From contig NC_092185.1 in the NCBI RefSeq assembly GCF_043641665.1, positions 24,710,503 through 24,774,502 of the forward strand: 64,000 nt of DNA. The letters are read 5' to 3'. This DNA comes from Enoplosus armatus. Its lineage: Eukaryota > Chordata > Actinopteri > Centrarchiformes > Enoplosidae. A program made the translations under genes and the position numbers. The number at the start of each line of letters is the position of its first letter. Position 1 is the first letter of the stretch. Below, piece after piece: positions 21,462 through 34,164 of the stretch. The notes below the pieces were generated by a model. The model worked only from the letters and a program-made list of their open reading frames with translations. It searched no databases and was not told the DNA's origin.

Positions 21462-22734
21462 ATCTCTACAACATTATTACACAGACCCAACAGTTCCCAC
21501 CATGAGCAAGCACTTGGCGACGGCGGTAAGGAAAAACTACCTTTAACAGACAGAGAGAAAGAGAGGGGGGGGTCCACATAGAGTGATGGTAATGGTCATG
21601 TCTATCCTGAAAATGAATGCACTTCCGTAAGTTTTCCTCAGGATGTGCTGTGGAGAGTACAGTCTGTTGTTAATGATCAGGAAGAAGGTAGTTACAAGAA
21701 ATGACCAGCAGGTGTCGCGCTGTGAGAAGCTCGTAGTTGTCATGTCGACTCCAGCAGACTGACTGCATCTGTACTTTGCCAAATCGCTGAGTCAGAAAAA
21801 ACGGGGCATTGGAGCTTTGTAGCCCATATATTATCATTTAGCACAATTATGTCTGTAGCTGCTGTCCATGCATAACTTACCTGATGCGTATCTGTATGTT
21901 TGCCTGTGTTTAAACACTTGTTTAAATATACAATTGACACATATTCAAACAGTATTTTAATTCATTCACAAGTTACCATCAACACTGAACACTGAGCATC
22001 AAACAGGCTTTTAAAACAAAGACGTGGAAATGGAAAATCTGTCCAGCCACATCTGTGCACACAGGAGGCTCTCACAGCGCGACACCTGCTGGTCAGTTCT
22101 TGTAACTGCCTTTGACGTGTCCGCTGTCGGTTCTATGCCGCTGTTCTTCCTGATTATTAAGAACAGACTTTAAAACTTACTAAAGCACTTTCATTTTCGA
22201 AACATACATGATGCGTTATGGTCACTCAGCCGCACATGAACATGCAACACAGTAAAACGCTGCAGCACCAACAGAACATTTTCTGTGATTTTTTTTTTTG
22301 TTCTAGTCATTGTAGGTCATAAAACAAAATTATCTGCGGCACCTGTCAGTAAAAGCATAATACTAAATTGTTATTCAATTATAGTCAATTATTAAAGGCT
22401 GAAGGGCATCATAAATTAATATTATTACCATTACTCTATATCTCTTTGTGGAACTTGCATTGTGCTACTTTATGTTCTCCATTCTCTATTTCTCTCTCAG
22501 CCCAACTGGGAACTCTTGGGTCTCTGTAAATAATATTACGAAGAGTCTGGTCGAGACCTGCTCTGTATGAAAAGTGCCCTAGGATAATGTCTTTTATGAT
22601 TTGGCGATATATAAATAAAATTGAATGATAGCCACCAACACAAATGTGGTCTGTGATCGTAACGCAGCCCTGTCTGTCTTTCTGTCTGTTTATGTTTCGC
22701 AATATATCTGTTTTTGTGTTGACACTGCACTGTC
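21462..22734. repeat. Repeat mosaic between the ERV and the right arm, with an imperfect palindrome
   Basis: ATCT at 21462-21465 is the second target duplication. 21466-21560 is the second half of the split interspersed repeat. 21590-21727 and 22071-22215 are inverted copies of one sequence; their inner 36 bases (TTACAAG...CAGCAGGTGTCGCGC) match nearly perfectly around a loop of about 343 bases. 22090-22400 repeats 7410-7780. About 22500-22640 is an inverted copy of the interspersed repeat without an ERV. No gene is recognised. Confidence 0.65.
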
Positions 22735-23310
22735 TAAAGGCAAAGAGGTAGAACCTTTATTTTGAAGAAAACAGCGCAAACACAATTGATAGAGCACACT
22801 AGCCAATCAGAAGCAAGGGAGCGCTGAAGGCCCACCCACCAAAGAAAACGAAACATTGAGTGATAACTTTGTTTTGTCAGCAAAAACAGAAAACAAGAAA
22901 TCCTGCTGAATTTGTGTTTTTTGTCCAAAATTTAAAACAACGAAAAAACGGCCTGTTTCCGGTTTCTGTCTGAGTCAAATGCATCAAAACACAAACGGTT
23001 AAAACGTGCCTTGGTCATTAAACACATTAAACCTGCTGTAACCCAAGAAAACAAGCCCAGATTTCAAGAGAAGTGACAGGTGGAGAGCTGCCTGCTTTTA
23101 TTTTACTGTATATGTGACACACTGAATGATGAAAACGTCCATCCAGGTGCCAGAGTACTTTACTGTACTGAAATACAACCAGAAGAAGACAGCTTTGGAT
23201 AAATCACGGCTTCTTCTGCTGTTATCCTGACTGTCCGCTGTTGCGACTGCGCTGACTTCCTTATTCTCAACAAGGATTTACGGCCAGTCACTCACGTACC
23301 AAAGCCGCTG

Positions 23311-23324
23311 CCGCCATCTAGTGG
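23311..23324 (-). promoter_or_regulatory. CTCF-like core motif, right arm (reverse)
   Basis: Mirror of 6688-6701. The minus strand reads CCACTAGATGGCGG, a full match to the CTCF core consensus. With the left site this makes a convergent pair around the ERV. Sequence evidence only. Confidence 0.4.
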
Positions 23325-23634
23325 CAACAGTGAATATCGCCCTGCAGGTAAAGGAGGTGAGATTTCCACTGTTTGGAAGTGACTCAAGGCATTTTAAAAG
23401 ATACTAAAAAGAATAACTAATGATGGGGGGGGGATCTGACATAAAAATAATTCTGTTCATAATGTTAGCCACTAAAATGTCCAGGGTGGCACATATACTG
23501 TGTGTGTGTGCGTGCGTGTGTGTGTGTGTGTTACTTCCTGTTGTCTCAGTCTTGTTTGTGACTCTTGAACAGACTTGTTTGTCTTGATTCTTGTGTTCTG
23601 AGCTCACAGTCAGTGTCACTGTTTTACCTCTCAG

Positions 23635-23784
23635 AGCGACTGAAGTCCAGAAGATGAGTGTTTGTGTGGAGGAAGAGGAGGACAGAGCAGAGTCTCCAGC
23701 ATCCAGCTGTCTATCTATGAAGAGTGACCGCTCCAAAGAGTATTCTCCAGACTTCAGTAATGACCCTGGACCCTCAGACACAAA
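23635..23784 (+). CDS. NLR exon 1 (start codon, N-terminal peptide)
   Basis: Acceptor TTTACCTCTCAG, ATG at 23654, frame [15 protein letters not shown] then SSCLSMKSD, donor AAA|GTGAGA after 23784 (phase 2). The acidic leader followed by an SSC-SMKSD peptide is the typical beginning of fish NLRC3-like proteins. The upstream acceptor implies an earlier noncoding exon. Confidence 0.8.
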
Positions 23785-26700
23785 GTGAGAGAACTGCTTC
23801 ATACCTTTGAACCTCCAAACTGTCGGCTAGAACCACATTTAGTGTGTTGAGGTCCGGCCTGTTACAGCTGCCGTGGTTCTTCAAACGTTAAGTTCTTCCC
23901 GGTTCCTCTGGCATTTCAGTGTATTGATACTTAACAATGAACATTTTGACTGTTAACTTTTACATATTTTAACCTCTTTGAGATTTAAAGAGATCAGCAA
24001 TCAAAGGGCCGTGGTGGAGGAGAAAGGTGAGGTATAATGAGTCAGGAAACACACCATACAAACACCTCAATGAGCCACACTGCTGCACTGGGTGACATGT
24101 TCCTTCATTACCATGAACACACTCTCAGTAGTTTACTTTGACTCAGTCCCACACACACCATGCTGCTGCCCCAAATACTCATTAGAGCACCAAATGTGGA
24201 TTACTCCGCCGCTGAAAATAGTCCCCAACAAATGCACTATTTCCTCCTGTTTGTTTGATTAAAAACTACAGTGAGCAGCTGTTTCAGGAAATGATTGAGC
24301 CTTTTTAAAATGAAACTATGTATTTGTGAGAATTTATCTTCGGTAGGGTAGGGAAGTCAGCGAGCATTGAGAGACGTACTAACACTCTGTTGGTTTTGGT
24401 CTTTTCATGGACTTTATTGTCAATAACAAAAATGTAGAATAATAGGATACAAATGCAACTACGCCAAACTGTGTCTTTGTCAGTTAAACAACGTCATGGT
24501 GAAATGAAGCCGGCAGCAGGATGTGGTGTTTTCCTCACTCACAATAGGCCTCCTTGTGTGTAATGAACCTGAAGTCAAGGAAAGAAGCAATATAGGCAAA
24601 AAGTGCAGACACATCAGCAGCCATTTGTTTTGTTTCCATTTCATTTTTCCCAGGGCATCAGGGGGGGAGGATTGCTAACAGGTTGGGATCCAGATGTTGA
24701 CACAGTCGAGCTGAGGTCGAGGATACAGGATGCTATTGTTAGGCAAATGGACACTGGCAGTGTAGGGGTCACAGGCAGAGACTTTATCAGTGATTTATAC
24801 TGAATAATATGAATACAAACATTTTGCTGTTTGCAGAGGTCAGTACCACAGACAGAGAGCAGAGTCTCCAGCATCCAGCTGTCTGTCTATGAAGAGTGAC
24901 TGGTCCAAAGATCATCCTCCACACTTCAGTAATGACCCTGGACCCTCAACCACAAAGTGAGAGAACTGCTTCATACCTTTGAACCTCCAAACTGTCGGCT
25001 AGAACCACATTTAGTGTGTTGAGGTCCGGCCTGTTACAGCTGCCGTGGTTCTTCAAACGTTAAGTTCTTCCCGGTTCCTCTGGCATTTCAGTGTATTGAT
25101 ACTTAACAATGAACATTTTGACTGTTTTCCTTTTACGTATTTTAACCTCTTTGAGATTTAAAGAGATCAGCAATCAAAGGGCCGTGGTGGAGGAGAAAAA
25201 CAGCCGCAGAAGAAACAAACAGTGTTTAAGTTAAAGTTGATCAATTTGGGTCTAACAGAGATTGAACACATTTTGCAGGTAATTTTACAGCCTTAATGAT
25301 GAGTCGCGGATGTCAAAGCTTAACTGTAGAAACTGAGCAATAGTGTTTGGATTTGCAACAAAGGTGAGGTATAATGAGTCAGGAAACACACCATACAAAC
25401 ACCTCAATGAGCCACACTGCTGCACTGGGTGACATGTTCCTTCATTACCATGAACACACTCTCAGTAGTTTACTTTTGTTAGGCAATTGAGCATTGGCAG
25501 TGTAGGGGTCACAGGCAGAGACTTCATCAGTGATTTATGCTGAATAATATTAATACAAACATTTTGCTGTTTGCAGAGGTCAGTACCACAGACAGAGAGC
25601 AGAGTCTCCAGCATCCAGCTGTCTGTCTATGAAGAGTGACTGGTCCAAAGATCATCCTCCACACTTCAGTAATGACCCTGGACCCTCAACCACAAAGTGA
25701 GAGACTGTTTCTTCTGTAAACTGACCTGAAGGAAACAGATACCAGCGGCCAGATTCATTAAACTTTAAAGCAGTGCATGCTCATGTTATTTCCTTATCAA
25801 TCTCAATCTTTGAGAATGTTGAAGAACATTCACAAGCTTGATTTCCACAGTTAGCCGTTGGCGGATTCAGGCATGTCAACACCAGTCCCCCATGTTGGAG
25901 ATGACACTTATTTATTAAGGATTTATCTGCGCCTTCAAGTAGAAGTCACAGTAAAGATGTGTATCGAAGAATGCAGAGAAAGCAGCAGAGACGGAGAGAA
26001 ATACATGTTTAGAAAATCAATTGACGGGCGCTGAAACATGTTTATGGCAGCAAGACAGCTGACAGAGTGACATTTTAGTTACAAAGAAATGTCTTTACAG
26101 AGAGAAGAAGAAACGTGGTGTTTCTGTGGAGGAGCAGCTGTCCTGCTGTGCCTTGTGTCAGGACGTCCTGAAGGATCCGGTGTCTACCAGCTGTGGACAC
26201 CGGTTCTGCCGACAGTGCGTCACCTCATACTGGGAACAGTCTGGTTCATCAGGAGACTCCTCCTGTCCCCAGTGTGGAGAAAGATCCAGAACAAGAGCTG
26301 GACCGCAAACAACCAGTCAGACCAGCACTGTACAAAGTAAGACTGGACATCTGTCTGCTGATGTCATCGTGTCTGAAAACAGGATTGAGATTTGCTGTGT
26401 TGTACAGCAGAGACATGAAAGCTCTTTCCACAACTCACAGAATTTAAAACCCTTTCTTTATTTTTTTGTATTGTTTTAATGTTGGTCATGAATATAATCA
26501 CCAGATTCTCAAAATCTTTTTCTTTAGCCTCACATTTTTCTTCTCTTCCAGGAGATCGTGGTCTGCAGGAGGTTTTAGGTGAATATAAGATCATTCTGAG
26601 GAGGAGATGTGAACGTGTGACTGAAGGAAGTGATGAAGCAGGAAGTGGAACCCTCCTCAACAAGATCTACACGGAGCTCTACATCACAGAGGGACAGAGT

Positions 26701-29700
26701 GAAGAGGTTAATACCCAACATGAGGTGAGGCAGCTTGAGACGGCTTCCAGGATGGAGACCCTCCATGACGCTCCAATCAAGTGCCACGACATCTTCAAAG
26801 CCTTACCTGGCCAACAGAGACACATCAGAGTGGTTCTGACCAACGGCGTCGCTGGCGTTGGGAAAACCTTCTCAGTGCAGAAGTTCACTCTGGACTGGGC
26901 AGAGGGCTCGGAAAACCAAGATGTCAGTCTGGTGGTTCTGCTTTCGTTCAGGGAGCTGAACTTGATCAGAGATGAGCGGTACAGTCTTCTCACGCTGCTC
27001 CATGTTTTCCATCCAACATTACAGAAGGTCACAGCTGAGAAGCTCGCTGTCTGTAAACCTTTGTTCATCTTTGACGGCCTGGATGAAAGCAGACGTTCAT
27101 TGGATTTCCACAACGACGAGGTTGTGTCTGATGTCACACAGAAGTCCTCAGTCAACGTTCTGTTGACAAACCTCATCAAGGGGAACCTGCTTCCCTCGGC
27201 TCTCGTCTGGATAACTTCCCGACCTGCAGCAGCCAATCAGATCCCTCCGACATGTGTCGACAGGGTGACAGAAGTACGAGGCTTCACTGACGCCCAGAAG
27301 GAGGAGTACTTCAGGAGGAGATCCAGTGATGAAGAGCTGTCCGGCAGAATCATCTCACACGTCAAGACATCCAGGAGCCTCCACATCATGTGTCTAATCC
27401 CAGTCTTCTGCTGGATCACTGCTACCGTCCTGGACCACATGTTGACTACCGACCAGAGAGGAGAGCTGCCCAAGACCCTGACTGACATGTACTCACACTT
27501 CCTGCTGGTTCAGACAAAGAGGAAGAAGCAGAAGTATGATGAGGGACGTGGGAGGAGTCCGCAGGAGCTGAAGGAGGCTGACAGGGAGGTTCTTCTGAAG
27601 CTGGGGAGGCTGGCGTTTGAACATCTGGAGAAAGGAAACATCATGTTCTACCAAGAAGACCTGGAGCAGTGCGGTCTTGATGTCACGGAGGCCTTGGTGT
27701 ACTCAGGAGTGTGTACAGAGATCTTCAAAAGAGAGTGTGTGATCTTCCAGAAAACAGTCTACTGCTTTGTTCATCTGAGCGTTCAGGAGTTTCTGGCTGC
27801 CGTCTACATGTTCCACTGCTACGCCAACAGCAACGCAGAGGTACTGGAGGCTTTTCTAAAAGACTACAAACACAGGGACTCAAAATCAAAGTCTCCTCTC
27901 AAGAGGATTTCTAAGGTTTTTGGATACGATGATAACCTGGATGTCTTCCTGAGGAGCGCCATGGAGAAATCCCTTAAAAGTCAAAATGGCCACCTGGACC
28001 TGTTTGTCCGCTTCCTTCATGGCCTCACTCTGGAGTCCAACCAGAGACTATTAGGAGGCCTGCTGGGTCGGACAAAGAGCAGTTCAAGAAGCATCCAGAG
28101 AGCCATCAGCAGCCTGAAGGACATGAACAGTGATGATATCTCTCCTGACAGAAGCATCAACATCTTCCACTGTCTGATGGAGATGAACGACCAGTCAGTA
28201 CATCAGGAGATCCAACAGTTCCTGAAGTCAAAGAACAGATCAGAGAAGGAACTCTCTGAGATCCACTGCTCAGCTCTGGCCTACATGCTGCAGATATCAG
28301 AGGAGGTTCTGGACGAGTTGGTCCTGAATGAGTACAACACGTCAGTGGAGGGACGACGGAGACTGATTCCAGCTGTGAGGAACTGCAGAAAGGCTCTGTA
28401 AGTCCAGATGTGATTAACATTATAAATCAGTGTAGATTAGCAGGTTAGTTCTTCAGATATACACACGCTATACAATTCTAGTTATTCTTAAAATGACGTT
28501 CTGCATGTTCATTGCAAAAAATATTTATCGTTGTATTTTGTCACAGATGCTCCTGAGCTGTTTCAAATGTTGAGTGCAAAAAAATTCAGTTTTTCATTTT
28601 ACAGTTTTTTCTTCTATGAATGAGGTTGTGGTTGAGGTTTCATCACAACAGCATTTGATCACAACCAGTGCCGTCTCTTGCTATGTGCGGATTATGCAGT
28701 TGCTTAGGGCCCCCGAAGCCACAAGGAGACCCCCAAGCTGCCATTTTAGCCTTTTTTAATTTACTTTATTTTTTTAGAAATGAAAATGACCAGTCGCTCT
28801 TGGTAGAAAAGTGCCCATGTGTGCTGAGTGGAAGCACCTATATGCTGAAAATTAAAAAAGATTGGTTTGATGATTCTTTTTGTGCTAAAAAAGTTTTTCA
28901 GATGCTCAGAAAAGAATCATGACAACAAAACATCATGCAGTCGTCTGTCATGCACATCAACACATTAAATGATATTGATTATTATTATTATATACAGATC
29001 TAATGCTGTCGAGTGATTTGTTTAACTTCTGAACCGGTCGCCTATGGACGTTAATCTGACAGCAGCGGGTAGCTAGCAAAGAGAGCTCTTTCCCAACTGT
29101 ATTTGTTCACTGAATCGTAAAAATGGTTTTCTAATCAAGATGACCTCATGCTAACTTTGTGGAGACATGGGATCAGGTCACAGTGACAGACTGTGGATGT
29201 TATGGAAGCCTAAATGTGCTACATTTTGTCTCCCTTCATCTGCAAGATTAAAGCAAAACAAAGATTGAAAGTCTGCAGGTATGAGAGAGAGTGATGAGAG
29301 TTATTATTTCAAACAAAGTGAGATGAGATTAGCTGAACCACTGATATGACGAGCAGATGTTAATCAAAACAGCATATATCAAACAGTTTTGACAATAAAT
29401 CCATGAAGTAAACATAAAGTGTCCTCTTCCATAATAACATATTTTGTAATATATGTGTCATGACAGACTTTCTGACTGTGGAATCTCAGAGACTCACTGT
29501 GAAGTTGTGGCCTCGGCCCTGAAGTCCAACCCCTCCCATCTGAGAGAGCTGGACCTGAGTAAAAACAACCTGCAGGTTTCAGGAGTGAAGCTGCTGTCTG
29601 CTGGACTGGAGAGCCAAAACTGTAGACTGGAGACTTTGAGGTCAGTAGAGGGAGGAGTCAGTCTGTGCTGCTTTCAGCAGTATTGTACTAAACACAGCTA

Positions 29701-32125
29701 GTATCAAAGCAAAGATCCAGTATTTCCTGGTAGTGCATGTAGTTTTTTTGTATATAGTTGAGTAAATATTTTGTGTTTGACACCGTTTCAGTGGAGGAGT
29801 AGTAACCCAAAGAGGGATTTTGGTACTGAATAGTCTGTAACACCCACTTGATTTGGTTAACTCAGACTGCTGAAGCTTCATATTAGTTTCAGCTGAACTT
29901 ATGAAGTCATTTCTTACAGTGTAGTTGTGTTAGTAAGGCACCACGTCACACTCGGTATAGACAGAATGATTACTAAGATGCATGATAACTCTTTTATGTA
30001 CATATGACATGTGGCTGTTGTTTCAAGAAAGACTTGGACATGGACCTCTCCTTTGAATGGCATTTACCTACTAAGCTACCAAATACAGTAAGAAGAAGAT
30101 CATGTCATGAATGAAATAATTAACAGTTTTTTAGTCCAACATGTCTGATTTGATAATGATCCTCTAAATGCAGACTTAACTGAGATCAGCACCATGTTAT
30201 TATTGAGTGTCTATGTGTCATCAGGGCAAAATGTGTTCCTGGAGACACCTTCTGCAGCCGGAGCTGTCACAGAAGCGGTTTTGAGTACTTTGCCAGGTGT
30301 TTATATGTGGACAGAAGTTGTCAACGTGATAGCGTCACAACCGTGAAAGATGCAGTCACAAAACATTACAAGATGGATGTGGTCCGAGGAAGGGCGGGGG
30401 CGATTGACATTCTAAACCTTCATCAGCTCTGAACGGATTATTAAACACTGAATGATTTCAAGCAGGAACATTGTCTTCTAAAGTTACATCATTTATTCTT
30501 TATTCAGATTGAGAGACTGCATGATGTCAGAGATCAGCTGTGCTTCTGTGGCCTCAGCTCTGAAGTCCAACCCCTCCCATCTGAGAGAGCTGGAGCTGAG
30601 TGACAACAAGCTGCAGGATTCAGGAGTGAAGCTGCTGTGTGGTTTTCTGGAGAGTCCACACTGTAGACTGGAGACTCTGAGGTCAGACACCATGTTTAAC
30701 TTCTGTGCTGAGATCAATATGATGTGAAAGTTGTGGCGACACTAAACTGCAGACATAAGGCTGATATTATACTGATCCACACTGAGTATCTTCATGCTGA
30801 AGTCCATTTTCTTCTTCTGTGGTTTAGTCCATTGACTGTGGCAGAGCAACGTTGAGCTACACATTTAAAACCTCAATATAAGAAGAAAAACACACACTGG
30901 ATAATTCACTCTGGACCTCTTCAACTCTCCATTTTCACCTTGAATTCTCGTGTCATGTTGTTTTCTTTTTAAAATCAATCATAATATAGCATAAATGAAT
31001 AATCTCTATTTCAGCTGTCAGACAATAACAAATATATTCAGTGTTTTCTATTTCCAACATCTTTATGAAGCTGTATGATGCTCATACTGACTGAATAGTT
31101 TAAACTGAAGAAGCTTTGAATTTCTGACTCCACTTTTCCTAAAAGAAATATTGTGGATGTCTTTTGTTCACATTTCCCTCAAATTCCTCCCGACACATTT
31201 GTCATCTTTGGAAACTTTGGGATCTTGAGTGGAATCTTTAATCAGTTTCTGTGGGTTTTTCTTTGTGTTTGGCTGCACAACATGAGTTTGTATAGATGGA
31301 GCCACTGGTGGAGCTGACAGCGTTTAAGAGGTGAAGTCACGACGTCTCTATTGACGTAGCAGCACGTTGTCATTAATATTAATGAGAGCTCTTTTTCACT
31401 TTTTGTATTTTACAGTTTTGAACCTGCATCCTGTTGGGTTCAGGTGTTTGGAGTTTCCATTTTCTAAACTTCTACATTCTAAACCTTCTTCAGCTCTGAA
31501 CTGATTATTAAACACTGAATGATTTCAAGCAGGAACATTGTCTTCTGAAGTTACATCATTTATTCTTTATTCAGATTGAGGGGCTGCAGGTTGTCAGAGA
31601 TCAGCTGTGCTTCTGTGGCCTCAGCTCTGAAGTCCAACCCCTCCCATCTGAGAGAGCTGGAGCTGAGTCTCAACAAGCTGCAGGATTCAGGAGTGAAGCT
31701 GCTGTGTGGTTTTCTGGAGAGTCCACACTGTAGACTGGAGACTCTGAGGTCAGTTCACTGACTCTCTGCTTCTATTGTAGATCTGATATGTTTAATTAAC
31801 AGTTGAACCTAATTTATGTTCAGACATAACTTACATCCATAAAGTTGTACATTTCCTTTTGTTAATGTTTCCATGTTTCTGAAGTCACAACAGACTTCTG
31901 TATCTTAAAGAAACTGTAGAACATGTTTCCACTGTTAGTTGTTCAAGTAAATGAATGTTTATGATTGTTGGTAAATGGTCACATCTGTATACAGAAGATC
32001 CTCTGAACTAATCTTTGTTTTCAATTGATGAAGTTTACTTTCTGAAGTAGAACTATTTCTTTGATGATGTTAACTACAATACATTTTGACAAATAATGTC
32101 TGATCAGTGATATTGATCCTTCAGA

Positions 32126-32156
<31 letters not shown>

Positions 32157-34126
32157 AACACAGAGATCCATGCATATTTCCAAATGCAGCTGTTTAAAGG
32201 ATCAATATAGTATTTGTAGTTCCAGACTTGACTGAGATCAGCAGCATGTTATTAATCTGTGTTGACATGAATAGGTGTGTGAATGTTGTGGTGACATTTG
32301 GTGGATGTGTGTAGAAGGCTGACATCATGATGATCCACAATAACACAATGACAAAGTCTCTCTACTCATTTGAGGGAAAAGCTCATTGATTAGGACAAAG
32401 TCATGTTGAGCTACACATTTAAACCCTGAACACATCTGATTGGATTATTAATAGATTTTTATCTTCATCATTTATTCTTTATTCAGATTGTGGGGCTGCA
32501 TGATGTCAGAGATCAGCTGTGCTTCTGTGGCCTCAGCTCTGAAGTCCAACCCCTCCCATCTGAGAGAGCTGGACCTGAGTGACAACTACTACCTGCAGGA
32601 TTCAGGAGTGAAGCTGCTGTGTGGTTTTCTGGAGAGTCCACACTGTAGACTGGAGACTCTGAGGTCAGACACCATGTTTAACTTCTGTGCTGAGATTAAT
32701 ATGATGTGAAAGTTGTGGCGACACTAAACTGCAGACATAAGGCTGATATTATACTGATCCACACTGAGTATCTTCATGCTGAAGTCCATTTTCTTCTTCT
32801 GTGGTTTAGTCCATTGACTGTGGCAGAGCAACGTTGAGCTACACATTTAAAACCTCAATATAACAAGAAAAACACACACTGGATAATTCACTCTGGACCT
32901 CTTCAACTCTCCATTTTCACCTTGAATTCTCGTGTCATGTTGTTTTCTTTTTAAAATCAATCATAATATAGCATAAATGAATAATCTCTATTTCAGCTGT
33001 CAGACAATAACAAATATATTCAGTGTTTTCTATTTCCAACATCTTTATGAAGCTGTATGATGCTCATACTGACTGAATAGTTTAAACTGAAGAAGCTTTG
33101 AATTTCTGACTCCACTTTTCCTAAAAGAAATATTGTGGATGTCTTTTGTTCACATTTCTCCAAAATTCCTCCCGACACATTTGTCATCTTTGGAAACTTT
33201 GGGATCTTGAGTGGAATCTTAAATCAGTTTCTGTGGGTTTTTCTTTGTGTTTGGCTGCACAACATGAGTTTGTATAGATGGAGCCACTGGTGGAGCTGAC
33301 AGCGTTTAAGAGGTGAAGTCACGACGTCTCTATTGACGTAGCAGCACGTTGTCATTAATATTAATGAGAGCTCTTTTTCACTTTTTGTATTTTACAGTTT
33401 TGAACCTGCATCCTGTTGGGTTCAGGTGTTTGGAGTTTCCATTTTCTAAACTTCTACATTCTAAACCTTCTTCAGCTCTGAACGGATTATTAAACACTGA
33501 ATGATTTCAAGCAGGAACATTGTCTTCTGAAGTTACATCATTTATTCTTTATTCAGATTGAGAGACTGCATGATGTCAGAGATCAGCTGTGCTTCTGTGG
33601 CCTCAGCTCTGAAGTCCAACCCCTCCCATCTGAGAGAGCTGGAGCTGAACTTCAACAAGCTGCAGGATTCAGGAGTGAAGCTGCTGTGTGGTTTTCTGGA
33701 GAGTCCACACTGTAGACTGGAGACTCTGAGGTCAGTTCACTGACTCTCTGCTTCTATTGTAGATCTGATATGTTTAATTAACAGTTGAACCTAATTTATG
33801 TTCAGACATAACTTACATCCATAAAGTTGTAAATGTGCTTTTGTTCATATTTCCATGTTTCTGAAGTCACAACAGACTTCTGTATCTTAAAGAAACTGTA
33901 GAACATGTTTCCACTGTTAGTTGTTCAAGTAAATGAATGTTTATGATTTTTGGTAAATGGTCACATCTGTATACAGAAGATCCTCTGAACTAATCTTTGT
34001 TTTCAATTGATGAAGTTTACTTTCTGAAGTAGAACTATTTCTTTGATGATGTTAACTATAAAATATTTTGACAAATAATGTCTGATCAGTGATATTGATC
34101 CTTCAGAACACACACACACACACACA

Positions 34127-34164
<38 letters not shown>

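Larger units (their letters stand above)
22735..24733. repeat. Right arm of the large inverted repeat (partner 5151-7295)
   Basis: This holds the same material as the left arm in opposite orientation, including the first NLR exon and its introns. The part 23800-24160 is also duplicated in direct orientation at 24970-25460, so three related copies of this intron lie in the window. Confidence 0.85.

Noticed and set aside
24603..24803. 66-codon plus-strand ORF with [14 protein letters not shown]
   Set aside because: Lies within an NLR intron and is only partly kept in the copies; no splice borders or family match.
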